Source: Catenovulum adriaticum (GTDB lineage: Bacteria; Pseudomonadota; Gammaproteobacteria; Enterobacterales; Alteromonadaceae). From it: a stretch of DNA of 64,000 nt. The translations under genes and the position numbers were made by a program. Shown here in pieces: positions 55,149 through 63,211 of the stretch. Location: positions 1,364,001 through 1,428,000 of the forward strand of contig NZ_CP109965.1 in assembly GCF_026725475.1 (NCBI RefSeq), read 5' to 3'. Numbering within the stretch: position 1 is the stretch's first letter; the number at the start of each line of letters is the position of its first letter. Under the pieces are notes generated by a model. That model did not search any database and had not been told where the DNA came from. It worked only from the letters and a program-made list of their open reading frames with translations.

Positions 55149-55768
55149 TGAAAATGAATAAATTAACCAGCGCAAATATGCCTAAAACAACTATTAAAGC
55201 CTGTGCGTTTATTAGTTTAGGTTTATGTTCGGCTCAGGTCATAGCAAATCCATATAGCTTATCAGTTTCTTTTGGTGAAGCACGCACTGAACAGGCTCAA
55301 GCGCATCCAGATATTGTTAGTGTAAATGATAGCGATACGAGCTGGTCAATTGAATTTGGTTATCAATTTGACTGGGCAAGCTTACAAGTTGGTTATTTAG
55401 ATTTAGGCCATGCAAATGTTGAGCTGCAAGCTGAATCTTACACGCCAGAGCAATATCATGAAACTGTAGTCACGCTTGCTCCCATATTAGTAGAGGGGGT
55501 AACTATTGGCGGTGAAAAAACGATTTTTGCTGAAGATAATTGGTTTATTAATGGTCAAATAGGCACTATTATTTGGCAAAATGTAATTATCAGTGAAAGT
55601 GAAAATGGTACTCGATACCGAACACAAGACAGAGCTACAGATGGATATTTAGGGGCCAGAGCTGGGTATCAACTGAATGATAGCTGGTCGGTGGGAATGC
55701 AGTATCGTGCCTATATTTTAACTGAATATATTCACGAATTTTCGGGTAAGTTGAGCTATCATTTTTAA
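55148..55768 (+). CDS. Outer-membrane beta-barrel protein
   Basis: 206 aa from ATG 55148, which overlaps the giant gene's stop (TAATG); longer open frame upstream lies inside the giant gene. A signal peptide ends near SAQVIAN. Alternating beta strands (SLSVSFGEA, SWSIEFGYQF, ASLQVGYLDLG, GYLGARAGYQL, SWSVGMQYRAY) and a terminal ...LSYHF with Phe at the C-terminus fit a small eight-stranded OmpA/OmpW-like barrel inserted by Bam. Tight coupling to the giant gene suggests a partner in anchoring or displaying it at the outer membrane. Confidence 0.82.
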   Translation: MKMNKLTSANMPKTTIKACAFISLGLCSAQVIANPYSLSVSFGEARTEQAQAHPDIVSVNDSDTSWSIEFGYQFDWASLQVGYLDLGHANVELQAESYTPEQYHETVVTLAPILVEGVTIGGEKTIFAEDNWFINGQIGTIIWQNVIISESENGTRYRTQDRATDGYLGARAGYQLNDSWSVGMQYRAYILTEYIHEFSGKLSYHF

Positions 55769-55804
55769 ATTGAAGTAATAGGAATAAATAACCAAGAACC
55801 AAGC

Positions 55805-55841
55805 GCGCCTGTGTGGTAACTATATGTTAAATCACAGGCGC
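55805..55841. terminator. Terminator of the giant-protein operon
   Basis: GCGCCTGTG (55805-55813) and CACAGGCGC (55833-55841) form a perfect 9-bp GC-rich stem with a 19-nt loop, then ATTTTAAAT. It also lies 3' of the convergent TgpA-like gene. Confidence 0.7.
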
Positions 55842-55868
55842 ATTTTAAATCATATCTAAGCTATTTTA

Positions 55869-57899
55869 CTAAAGCTGATTCAATAACCTTTTACAGTTTT
55901 TATAATGGTATTTTGATTCAGTGTCGCTGAGTTTTGCGTATTTTAATTGTTCAAAATGGTAACAAAAATCAGCCCAAGTGTTATTTAAATGGCTATCTAT
56001 TTGTGCCTGTTTTGCGTTTGTTACTGTAGATAAATTAATTTGATTGAATGTTTGGCTTGTTTGTTTATGGATAGCATACTTTTTTTCCAATATTTTGCAC
56101 GCTTTAGCAGATAGTTTATCCAGTTTGCTGTTATGGCTTTTTTGAGAGGCAAGCCACCACGCAATTAACGTTAAGAACGCAAGCAAACTGATAACCATGA
56201 TCAATATAATGAATTGGGTAAACCACTGACCACTTTTTCCAAACAAAAAATTAAATATATCTTTTTGTTTAGCGTTATTATAATTTAGTACCCACAAAGT
56301 CCATTGGTAATCTAAGTTGGCAATCAGTAATCTGATATTTTTGATCGCATTTATTTGATCATAGCCCAGCAATGAAAACCCTCGATCAGCCAAAAAGTTA
56401 TCGTTACCAATTGCCTGCCTTAAGTCAAATTCAATTCTGTCAGGCGCCACATAAGCGGTTGGATCAATTCGTGTCCAGCCAGTATCAGCTTGCCAAATTT
56501 CAACCCATGCATGAGCATCGAATTGATAAACACTGTAATAGCCACCAGTTGGATTATATTCTCCGCCTAAATAGCCAGCGACAATTCGAGCTGGAATATC
56601 AGCTAGGCGCATTACATAGGCAAATGCGCTGGCATAGTGCTCACAAAACCCCGTTTGAGTATTAAAAATAAAATCATCTATTTTATTAGGCGCTTGTAAC
56701 TTAGGTGGTTTCGTTGAGTAATAAAATGCCTGCTGATTAAAATGAGCGAGTATGCGTTTAATTAACTCAGCATCAGTTTTAGTTTGTTGCTTAAGCTGTG
56801 CTAACCATTGGCGTGTTTTTGGATTATCCCCTTTCGGTAATTGTAAATTTAAAAGCTTAATTTGGTTTTTATCTTGAGTGACTAAATTGGCTTGCGGATA
56901 AGAAGTAACTTGATATTGAAACTTTTGAGTCAATTTTTCAGTTGAATACAAACTAAAATCTGGTAATGACACCACTTGACTATGTTGACTGCTGGCTAAA
57001 TCTAAAGCAAATAACCAATTTTGAAAGCTGGCTTCGGTAACGATTTGGTAGTCAAATGTTTTGCCACTTAATTGAGCTGTTTGGGTTCCTATTTTTTCAT
57101 TTTCTGCTTTGTCTTGCCAGCGCTTCATATAGTCGCTGCGTTGCCAGCTGTCGCCATCAAACTGCTGCAGCACAAATGCTCGCCAATACAATTGATTATT
57201 ATTGGGCACTTGACCATTAAAATTGGCGCGAAATGCTAGATTATTAGACTGACTTAACTCAGCGATATCGCCAAACTTAATTTCACTGTGCAGTCCGCGG
57301 GTTTGACTACTTGTTTTTGGCATTTGCCACAGGGGTGGTAATCTAGGCATAACTAAAAATAAAATGGCGGCTACAGGCAACGCTAAAATTGCAATTTGAC
57401 TGAGCTTCGCGAGGGCTGTTTTTAGTGAGGTGATTTGGCAGCTATAGCTATACAGTGAGCTTAAGGCTAAAGTGATGGCAAAAAATAAAATGAGTACATG
57501 ATAAAATTGGGGATAAAATAGTAAATTTGCCGCCACTAAAAATAATAAAACCCAAGCACAAGTTTTCAGTTCTCGACCCTGTTTCATGTTAGCAATACTC
57601 AAACTTTGCAAGCAAATTAGCATCGCGAAAAGGGAAGTTAAAATATCTTTGGCAAAATAACTGCTAATTAAAATAGCGGTTGCAAAAACATATAGAGTAA
57701 TTAAATGTCGCTTTTTCAATTTAAAATTTGGGTAGTAGTAGGCATATAAGCGAATTGCCATACAGGCTAGCGCAAAACAAAATGGATAAAAACTGGTTTC
57801 AAAAGCCTGGTAAAACAAAGTGATCAGGTTACCAGCAATAAACAAAATTAAACTGGTTAGCGATATTGGCTGTACGTGATTTTGATTTTTGATTTTCAT
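55869..57899 (-). CDS. TgpA-like transglutaminase membrane protein (DUF3488-transglutaminase core)
   Basis: 676 aa from ATG 57899, which overlaps the DUF58 stop as ATGA; the frame is open to a GTG at 57926. Several N-terminal TM helices (DUF3488 region, about 10-190) precede a periplasmic transglutaminase core with catalytic Cys419 (TGFCEHYA), His463 (FDAHAWVEIW) and Asp479 (RIDPTAY). One further TM (about 555-580) precedes a DUF4129-like cytoplasmic tail. It is the third gene of the MoxR-DUF58-TgpA operon, a widespread module whose TgpA member is essential in Pseudomonas aeruginosa. Substrate unknown. Confidence 0.9.
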   Translation of the reverse strand: MKIKNQNHVQPISLTSLILFIAGNLITLFYQAFETSFYPFCFALACMAIRLYAYYYPNFKLKKRHLITLYVFATAILISSYFAKDILTSLFAMLICLQSLSIANMKQGRELKTCAWVLLFLVAANLLFYPQFYHVLILFFAITLALSSLYSYSCQITSLKTALAKLSQIAILALPVAAILFLVMPRLPPLWQMPKTSSQTRGLHSEIKFGDIAELSQSNNLAFRANFNGQVPNNNQLYWRAFVLQQFDGDSWQRSDYMKRWQDKAENEKIGTQTAQLSGKTFDYQIVTEASFQNWLFALDLASSQHSQVVSLPDFSLYSTEKLTQKFQYQVTSYPQANLVTQDKNQIKLLNLQLPKGDNPKTRQWLAQLKQQTKTDAELIKRILAHFNQQAFYYSTKPPKLQAPNKIDDFIFNTQTGFCEHYASAFAYVMRLADIPARIVAGYLGGEYNPTGGYYSVYQFDAHAWVEIWQADTGWTRIDPTAYVAPDRIEFDLRQAIGNDNFLADRGFSLLGYDQINAIKNIRLLIANLDYQWTLWVLNYNNAKQKDIFNFLFGKSGQWFTQFIILIMVISLLAFLTLIAWWLASQKSHNSKLDKLSAKACKILEKKYAIHKQTSQTFNQINLSTVTNAKQAQIDSHLNNTWADFCYHFEQLKYAKLSDTESKYHYKNCKRLLNQL

Positions 57900-58843
57900 G
57901 GATGCTTGGCCAATAAAATTAAACACTGTGTTAAATGATCGGGCCCTTGAGCCGGCGGCAATTCAGTGTGATTTAACTGTAAACCATATTGGTAACCTTG
58001 CGCTTCTGCTTGAATGATTAGCCATGTGAGTTTTCTGAGCTTGTCTTCGTGAGTTTGCGCACTGATATGTTGGATTGCATACCAGACTTGGCTGCTTTGT
58101 GGTTGGTCAAATTGTTTTATTTGCCAGTTTTGATTTATCGTTATTCGTTTCCAAGCCACGCGAGACAAAGCGTCTCCAGCTTGATAATTTTTTAAGCCTT
58201 GAAAATCATAACCTGACATTTTATGGTCAATATTATAGTTATCGCTTTTATCGCCTGCTTTACCTGTGCCCGCTAAATACTCTGGACACGCAAGTGGTTT
58301 AGGATAAATGAGTGTTTGTTGGTTAAAATCAAGATAACTAAACGCAGTAAACAAACCTAAAGGTGCTTGGCTAAATAGTTTGATTCGAGGGAGTTGCCAT
58401 ACGCCTCGGCTAGGCGCTGTCCAGTTTAGTTTTAGTAGCTGTAAGTTTGGTTTTAGTTGTTTAATATGGGTTTGGGCTTCATCTTGCCAGTTTAAGTCGA
58501 ATCTGAGTTTGGTTGAGTTTAGATGAATATCCAGCTGAATTTTATCATGAGCATGCACCGCTTGAATTGCTTTAGCCTGACAGTGAAGACCTGATAAATT
58601 AAAATAACTTAAATACAAAATAATAATCCAAACAGAGATAAGCCAGTAGCTTAATAGTAAGCTTAAATTATTTTCATAATTGGTCGCGAGTAAAAATATA
58701 GCAAAAGTGATTAACAGATAAGCAATGCCCGCTCGGCTGGGCAAAATAAAAATATTACGTTTATTAAGTTGTTGGCTCGCATTTTTTGGAAATCGTTGTT
58801 TTAACCAACGATTAAATGGTTGCTTAATCATTGGCCACATCAC
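57896..58843 (-). CDS. DUF58 domain protein
   Basis: About 315 aa. Two adjacent TM helices (about 38-55 and 62-82) are followed by a beta region and the DUF58 motif GLKNYQAGDALSRVAWKR (about 217-234). DUF58 proteins have a vWA-like fold and are encoded with MoxR ATPases. The GTG at 58843 overlaps the MoxR stop by one base; ATG 58840 is equally possible. It overlaps the TgpA-like gene by 4 bases. Confidence 0.9.
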   Translation of the reverse strand: MMWPMIKQPFNRWLKQRFPKNASQQLNKRNIFILPSRAGIAYLLITFAIFLLATNYENNLSLLLSYWLISVWIIILYLSYFNLSGLHCQAKAIQAVHAHDKIQLDIHLNSTKLRFDLNWQDEAQTHIKQLKPNLQLLKLNWTAPSRGVWQLPRIKLFSQAPLGLFTAFSYLDFNQQTLIYPKPLACPEYLAGTGKAGDKSDNYNIDHKMSGYDFQGLKNYQAGDALSRVAWKRITINQNWQIKQFDQPQSSQVWYAIQHISAQTHEDKLRKLTWLIIQAEAQGYQYGLQLNHTELPPAQGPDHLTQCLILLAKHP

Positions 58844-59769
58844 TAAACTGGATTAATTGCACTGAGTAATTTATGGCTATAATTTAATTCGTTTTGATTA
58901 TTTGCGCCAAGATGAGTTGCCGCAGGGGCAAGCCTGTGCTCAGTAACGGCAGGAAAAATAGCCTGTACATCATCAGCGGTAACAAATTGGCGGCCTTCAA
59001 TAAAAGCCCAAGCTTTTGCCGCTTGTAAAATTGATTGACTGGCTCTAGGCGATAAAGCAAATGGAAACTCACTGCTTTGACGACTTAAATTAACCAGTTC
59101 TAAAATATAATTAAGTAACTCGTCAGAGGCATGTATTTGAGTGACTTGTTGCTGCAAATTTTGTAATTGTTGCTTATCAATACACGCAAAGTCAATTTCA
59201 TTTATTGAAGGGCTTTGTGTCTTTTTTAACATATCCAGCTCAGCAGAATGAGGTGGATACCCTATACTAATTCGCATTAAAAAACGGTCTAGTTGACTCT
59301 CTGGTAATGGATAAGTGCCAGATTGATGTAACGGATTTTGTGTCGCAATAACAAAAAAAGGCGAGGGGAGTGAATGAGTTGTGCCATCAACACTTACTTG
59401 GTTTTCCGCCATGGCTTCGAGTAATGCGCTCTGTGTTTTTGGGCTCGCGCGATTAATTTCATCAGCTAAAATGACTTGATTAAAAATCGGACCGGGATGA
59501 AAGTTAAATTCATGTATATCGGCTTTAAAAATAGAAACCCCAACAATATCGGCGGGGAGCAGATCAGAGGTAAATTGAATTCGGCTAAAACTTAGTCCTA
59601 CTACGGCTGCTAGGGCATGTGATAAAGTGGTTTTGCCCATACCGGGTAGATCTTCTATTAATAGATGTCCTTTAGCTAATAAACAGCAAAGTGACAATTT
59701 AATGGGATCTTCTTTGCCTAATACAAGACTGGATATTTTATCAATTATTTGCTGGTTTATATCATCCAT
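58843..59769 (-). CDS. MoxR-family AAA+ ATPase
   Basis: 308-aa AAA+ ATPase. Walker A GMGKTT (43-48), Walker B VILADEINRA with the family's SPKTQSALLEAMAE, sensor 1 ATQNP, arginine-finger region ESQLDRFLMR and C-terminal SPRASQ sensor 2. MoxR ATPases act as chaperones that mature or activate partner proteins, here probably the DUF58 and transglutaminase products. It is the first gene of this tight minus-strand operon. Confidence 0.93.
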   Translation of the reverse strand: MDDINQQIIDKISSLVLGKEDPIKLSLCCLLAKGHLLIEDLPGMGKTTLSHALAAVVGLSFSRIQFTSDLLPADIVGVSIFKADIHEFNFHPGPIFNQVILADEINRASPKTQSALLEAMAENQVSVDGTTHSLPSPFFVIATQNPLHQSGTYPLPESQLDRFLMRISIGYPPHSAELDMLKKTQSPSINEIDFACIDKQQLQNLQQQVTQIHASDELLNYILELVNLSRQSSEFPFALSPRASQSILQAAKAWAFIEGRQFVTADDVQAIFPAVTEHRLAPAATHLGANNQNELNYSHKLLSAINPV

Positions 59770-59864
59770 TGTAGCGTCGCTTATTACTTTAGGTTATTGA
59801 ATCTAAAGGTAGTTTAACTTTAAGTAATCTGCAATTTAACGCTAAAAAGTAACCATAGATAAAC

Positions 59865-61277
59865 TTAGCCTTTTAATGAATGTGGTAACACAATACTCAC
59901 TTTTAATCCCTTGGGTGTCAAGTTACTCGCTGATAGTTGTCCTTGGTGTCTGTGAATGGCTTTTTGTGCAATCGCCAGACCTAACCCAGTTCCCCCAGAG
60001 TGGCGCTCTCTCGCTTTAGCAACACGGTAAAAAGGCGTAAATATTTTGTTTATCTCATTTTCACCCACCCCGTTACCAGTGTCAGTAATATTAATATGAA
60101 TGAGCCCATCTTTTAATTCAAGTGTGGTTGTTACTTCACCGTATGCGGGAGAGTATTTAATTGCATTTCGCACGATATTTTCAATGGCTGTGGTCAAAAG
60201 TATGATATCGGCATTCACTGTGATATCACTTTGCAATTGTTTATGTAATTGAATATGCTTTTGCTCGGCTTCCACCTCGGCTGCCTGAATGACAGAGCTG
60301 ATTGTTTTGGCCAAATTAATTTGGGTTAAATCTAATGCCATATCTTCGTTCTCAAGGCGAGCAAGACGTAATACATTACCTATCATTTCATCGAGTTTAT
60401 GGATTTCTGTTTCAATGCGGTTGAGTTGTTTGTCACAATCTTGTGGATTTTTGATGGCTAATGCTAACGACAGCTCTAAACGGGTTAATGGGGTTCTAAG
60501 TTCATGGGAAACATCGCCGAGTAAACGCTTATGAAGTTCAAATTGGTTTTCAATTTTACCCGCCATATAGTTAAAGTCTCGGGCTAAATCACCTAGTTCG
60601 TCATGGCGCTTAGCAATAACATCAATCCGGTGATTGTAGTGACCTTGAGCTAAAGCATGGCTAGAATTTCTAAGCTGGCTAATTGGAACACTGATATTAC
60701 GAGCAATAATCCAACAAGGTAAAATAGTCACAATCGCAGCTAAAACCAGCTTTAACCAATCAGGCATTCTCCATAATAATTTGTAAAATTCATTTCGAGA
60801 TTTGACACGGTAAGCAATAAATATTTCATATTCCTCTCCAGTTTCTATGATTTTAACCGGACCGGTTAAAATATATTTATCAAGTTGTATTTGTTGTTTG
60901 CTATTAGCGATGGCTAACAGCATTAGTTTTTTCATTGGGATATCTTCAGGTAAGCTATTGGGTAGTATTATCTGTCTTGAATTTTGTTTTTTAAGGATAA
61001 ATATCCGTCTTTTATGCTTGTTTTGTAATTTTTTTATGGTCTCGACTGCACTTAATTGTGGGTTACGATTAAGTTGTTTTCTGACATTGTTAAGCTGATT
61101 GATATGATAAGGATCGGCAGGCGTTAACCCTTCCATTTGGGAAATTTGATAACTGATAAATAATGCCAGCCAGATAAGGGCAACAACAGCACCCCAAAAG
61201 CCTAAAAAAATGCGCCCAAATAAATAATTAAATGGGTTTAATTTACTGACATTAATTAAAGAAGTAAAACTAAGCAT
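59865..61277 (-). CDS. cpxA: CpxA-like sensor histidine kinase
   Basis: 470 aa from ATG 61277, which overlaps the cpxR stop by 8 bases; an in-frame TTG at 61292 is less likely. TM1 (about 22-44), a periplasmic sensor (about 45-170), TM2 (about 173-195), HAMP (about 195-248), a HisKA domain with GDVSHELRTPLTRLELSLAL and His258, and HATPase with NAIKYSP, DTGNGVG and GGTGLGLAIA. The H-box region is strikingly like E. coli CpxA, the envelope-stress kinase that senses misfolded periplasmic and inner-membrane proteins. No cpxP is adjacent. Confidence 0.88.
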   Translation of the reverse strand: MLSFTSLINVSKLNPFNYLFGRIFLGFWGAVVALIWLALFISYQISQMEGLTPADPYHINQLNNVRKQLNRNPQLSAVETIKKLQNKHKRRIFILKKQNSRQIILPNSLPEDIPMKKLMLLAIANSKQQIQLDKYILTGPVKIIETGEEYEIFIAYRVKSRNEFYKLLWRMPDWLKLVLAAIVTILPCWIIARNISVPISQLRNSSHALAQGHYNHRIDVIAKRHDELGDLARDFNYMAGKIENQFELHKRLLGDVSHELRTPLTRLELSLALAIKNPQDCDKQLNRIETEIHKLDEMIGNVLRLARLENEDMALDLTQINLAKTISSVIQAAEVEAEQKHIQLHKQLQSDITVNADIILLTTAIENIVRNAIKYSPAYGEVTTTLELKDGLIHINITDTGNGVGENEINKIFTPFYRVAKARERHSGGTGLGLAIAQKAIHRHQGQLSASNLTPKGLKVSIVLPHSLKG

Positions 61278-61971
61278 CTTGATTCGTTTCAATTAATAAA
61301 CGATAGCCAGCCCCGCGAACGGTTTTAATTTGAATGCTCTCATCCGATTTTAATTTTTTACGTAAATTACTGATATGCATATCAATGCTACGATCAAACT
61401 GCATTAACTCGCGACCAAGTATTTGCTGGCTTAATGTTTCTTTGCTAACCAATTGCGATAAATGTTCAATTAAATATAATAAAAATTGAAATTCAGTACC
61501 GGTTAATTCAACTTCTTGGTCATTGAGCCTAACGTTATGACTATTGTGATCTAAAATTAAATTACCGACTTGGGTTGAATCTGTATTGTATTGTTGCTGC
61601 GCATATTCAAACCGGCGTAATATTGCTTTAATTCGAGCCAGCAATTCGCGGTGATTAAAGGGTTTAGGTAGGTAGTCATCTGCGCCAAGTTCTAACCCTA
61701 AAATACGATCAAAATCATCCCCTTTGGCAGTTAACATTAATACTGGGGTTTTCGAAAACTGTCTTAATTGTTTTAATGTTTCAAACCCGTCAATGCCCGG
61801 CAACATAACATCTAATAAAACTAAATCAATTTTGTCATGCCGAAGTTTATCTAATCCGGTGTAACCATCTTGGGCAATATCGCATTCAAGTGAATCAGAA
61901 CTTAAGTACTCAGCTAATAACTCAGCGAGGGCTTGGTCGTCGTCTATTATTAGAATTTTCTTTACAGTCAC
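61270..61971 (-). CDS. cpxR: CpxR-like OmpR-family response regulator
   Basis: 233 aa. The receiver has acidic residues DDD (10-12), phospho-acceptor Asp54 in LLDVMLPG, and the LPKPFNHRELLARI segment. A winged-helix DNA-binding domain follows, with ELTGTEFQFLLYL and the CpxR-typical FDRSIDMHISNLRKKL. It is upstream of and overlaps cpxA. Its own promoter and a CpxR box lie directly upstream, which implies autoregulation. Confidence 0.92.
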   Translation of the reverse strand: MTVKKILIIDDDQALAELLAEYLSSDSLECDIAQDGYTGLDKLRHDKIDLVLLDVMLPGIDGFETLKQLRQFSKTPVLMLTAKGDDFDRILGLELGADDYLPKPFNHRELLARIKAILRRFEYAQQQYNTDSTQVGNLILDHNSHNVRLNDQEVELTGTEFQFLLYLIEHLSQLVSKETLSQQILGRELMQFDRSIDMHISNLRKKLKSDESIQIKTVRGAGYRLLIETNQDA

Positions 61972-62007
61972 TGTTACTTATTCGCCCATTTTACTATTGA
62001 TAAGCTA

Positions 62008-62035
62008 ACTATACTGTCGGATTTATTTGGTGCAA
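62008..62035 (-). promoter_or_regulatory. cpxRA sigma70 promoter
   Basis: On the minus strand, TTGCAC (62035-62030), a 16-nt spacer and TATAGT (62013-62008), giving a leader of roughly 30 nt. Confidence 0.65.
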
Positions 62036-62039
62036 CGCT

Positions 62040-62055
62040 TTTACAGTATTTTTAC
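62040..62055 (-). promoter_or_regulatory. CpxR binding box
   Basis: On the minus strand GTAAA (62055-62051), 6 nt, GTAAA (62044-62040). The CpxR consensus is two GTAAA repeats about 5 nt apart. It ends 4 bases upstream of the -35, the right place for class II-like activation of cpxRA. Confidence 0.68.
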
Positions 62056-62161
62056 ACTATTAAATGTTAGCTTTGCTTAAAAAAGCTTTGGATGCGGGCT
62101 TAACTAAGCTAGTCTAACTTGGTGATTAATGACATTAATTTAAGAGTGAAGAGTAAACAAA

Positions 62162-63058
62162 ATGGAAAAATTACCCAGTTTAAGAAACTTACAATATCTG
62201 ATTAAACTGCACGATTTAAAAAGTTTTAACCGAGCAGCGCAAGCCTGTTTTGTGAGCCAATCAACCTTGAGTTCGGGAATTCAAAATTTAGAAGAACAAC
62301 TAGAAAAGCAATTAATTGAGAGAGATCATAAATCTTTTGTATTTACACCGCTCGGAGAAGATTTAGTGGTGATGGCAAAAGCAATTGTGCAGCAAGCGAG
62401 CGAATTAAAGTCTTGCGCGGCAGATAATCAAGCGCCGATGTCTGGGGTGATTAAATTAGGTTGTATTCCTACCATAGCGCCTTTTTTGTTTAAAACCATT
62501 TTTCAGCAGTGTCAGCAAGTTTATCCGGACCTTAAATTACAATTAGTTGAAGATACAACTCAAAACTTATCGACGTTATTAGAAAGTGGCGAAATTGATT
62601 GTGCTTTGATGGCTTTACCTGTTGAGGTAAACGGTTTTCATTGTAAAACTTTGGGCGAAGATAAATTTTGGTTAGCGGCACATCCAAGTTATCAAAAACT
62701 TAATGTAGAGCACTTTAGTTATGATAATTTTCCAGATGAAAGTATTTTTTTATTGCAGGCAGAACATTGTTTAACCGAGCACGCGGTGACAGCTTGTCGG
62801 CTTGTTAATAAAGCGAAAGTTAGCAGTATGTCTGCCACGAATTTACATACTTTGGTTTCTATGGCTGAATGTTTACGAGGGGCAACTTTTGTGCCTCAAA
62901 TGGCGATAGACGCGGGTATTATGGATTCATCTGAGCTCATTTTATTGCAGCCCAGCAATGAATCAGCCAGTCGGGATATTGCACTGGTTTGGCGTCAAAC
63001 AACGCGTCGTGTGACCACGTTTAATTTGTTTGCAGAGTTAATAGCTCAAGTTATTTAG
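62162..63058 (+). CDS. oxyR: OxyR-like LysR-family redox regulator
   Basis: 298-aa LysR-type regulator. The N-terminal winged helix has the motif AAQACFVSQSTLSSGIQNLEEQL. The effector domain (about 92-298) holds Cys203 and Cys212, nine residues apart in EHCLTEHAVTAC, matching the peroxide-sensing pair Cys199/Cys208 of E. coli OxyR. The protein should activate catalase and peroxiredoxin genes on disulfide formation; none of those targets is in the window. It is divergent from cpxR with 190 bases between, so the CpxR box could also affect it. Confidence 0.88.
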   Translation: MEKLPSLRNLQYLIKLHDLKSFNRAAQACFVSQSTLSSGIQNLEEQLEKQLIERDHKSFVFTPLGEDLVVMAKAIVQQASELKSCAADNQAPMSGVIKLGCIPTIAPFLFKTIFQQCQQVYPDLKLQLVEDTTQNLSTLLESGEIDCALMALPVEVNGFHCKTLGEDKFWLAAHPSYQKLNVEHFSYDNFPDESIFLLQAEHCLTEHAVTACRLVNKAKVSSMSATNLHTLVSMAECLRGATFVPQMAIDAGIMDSSELILLQPSNESASRDIALVWRQTTRRVTTFNLFAELIAQVI

Positions 63059-63160
63059 TTAACTTTTAGTATGATAATTATATCCGCAAACAGGCTTAAT
63101 CAATCTGGAATATGTTAGAAAATGATAGGACATCACTTTAAATCTGCAACATATCAAACT

Positions 63161-63191
63161 GCCATTGTTATAGTATTATTATAACAATGGC
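63161..63191. terminator. Hairpin between convergent oxyR and rdgC
   Basis: GCCATTGTTATA (63161-63172) and TATAACAATGGC (63180-63191) make a perfect 12-bp stem with a 7-nt loop. U-runs are absent. Confidence 0.6.
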
Positions 63192-63211
63192 GATAATGAA
63201 TGCGCTCTGGG

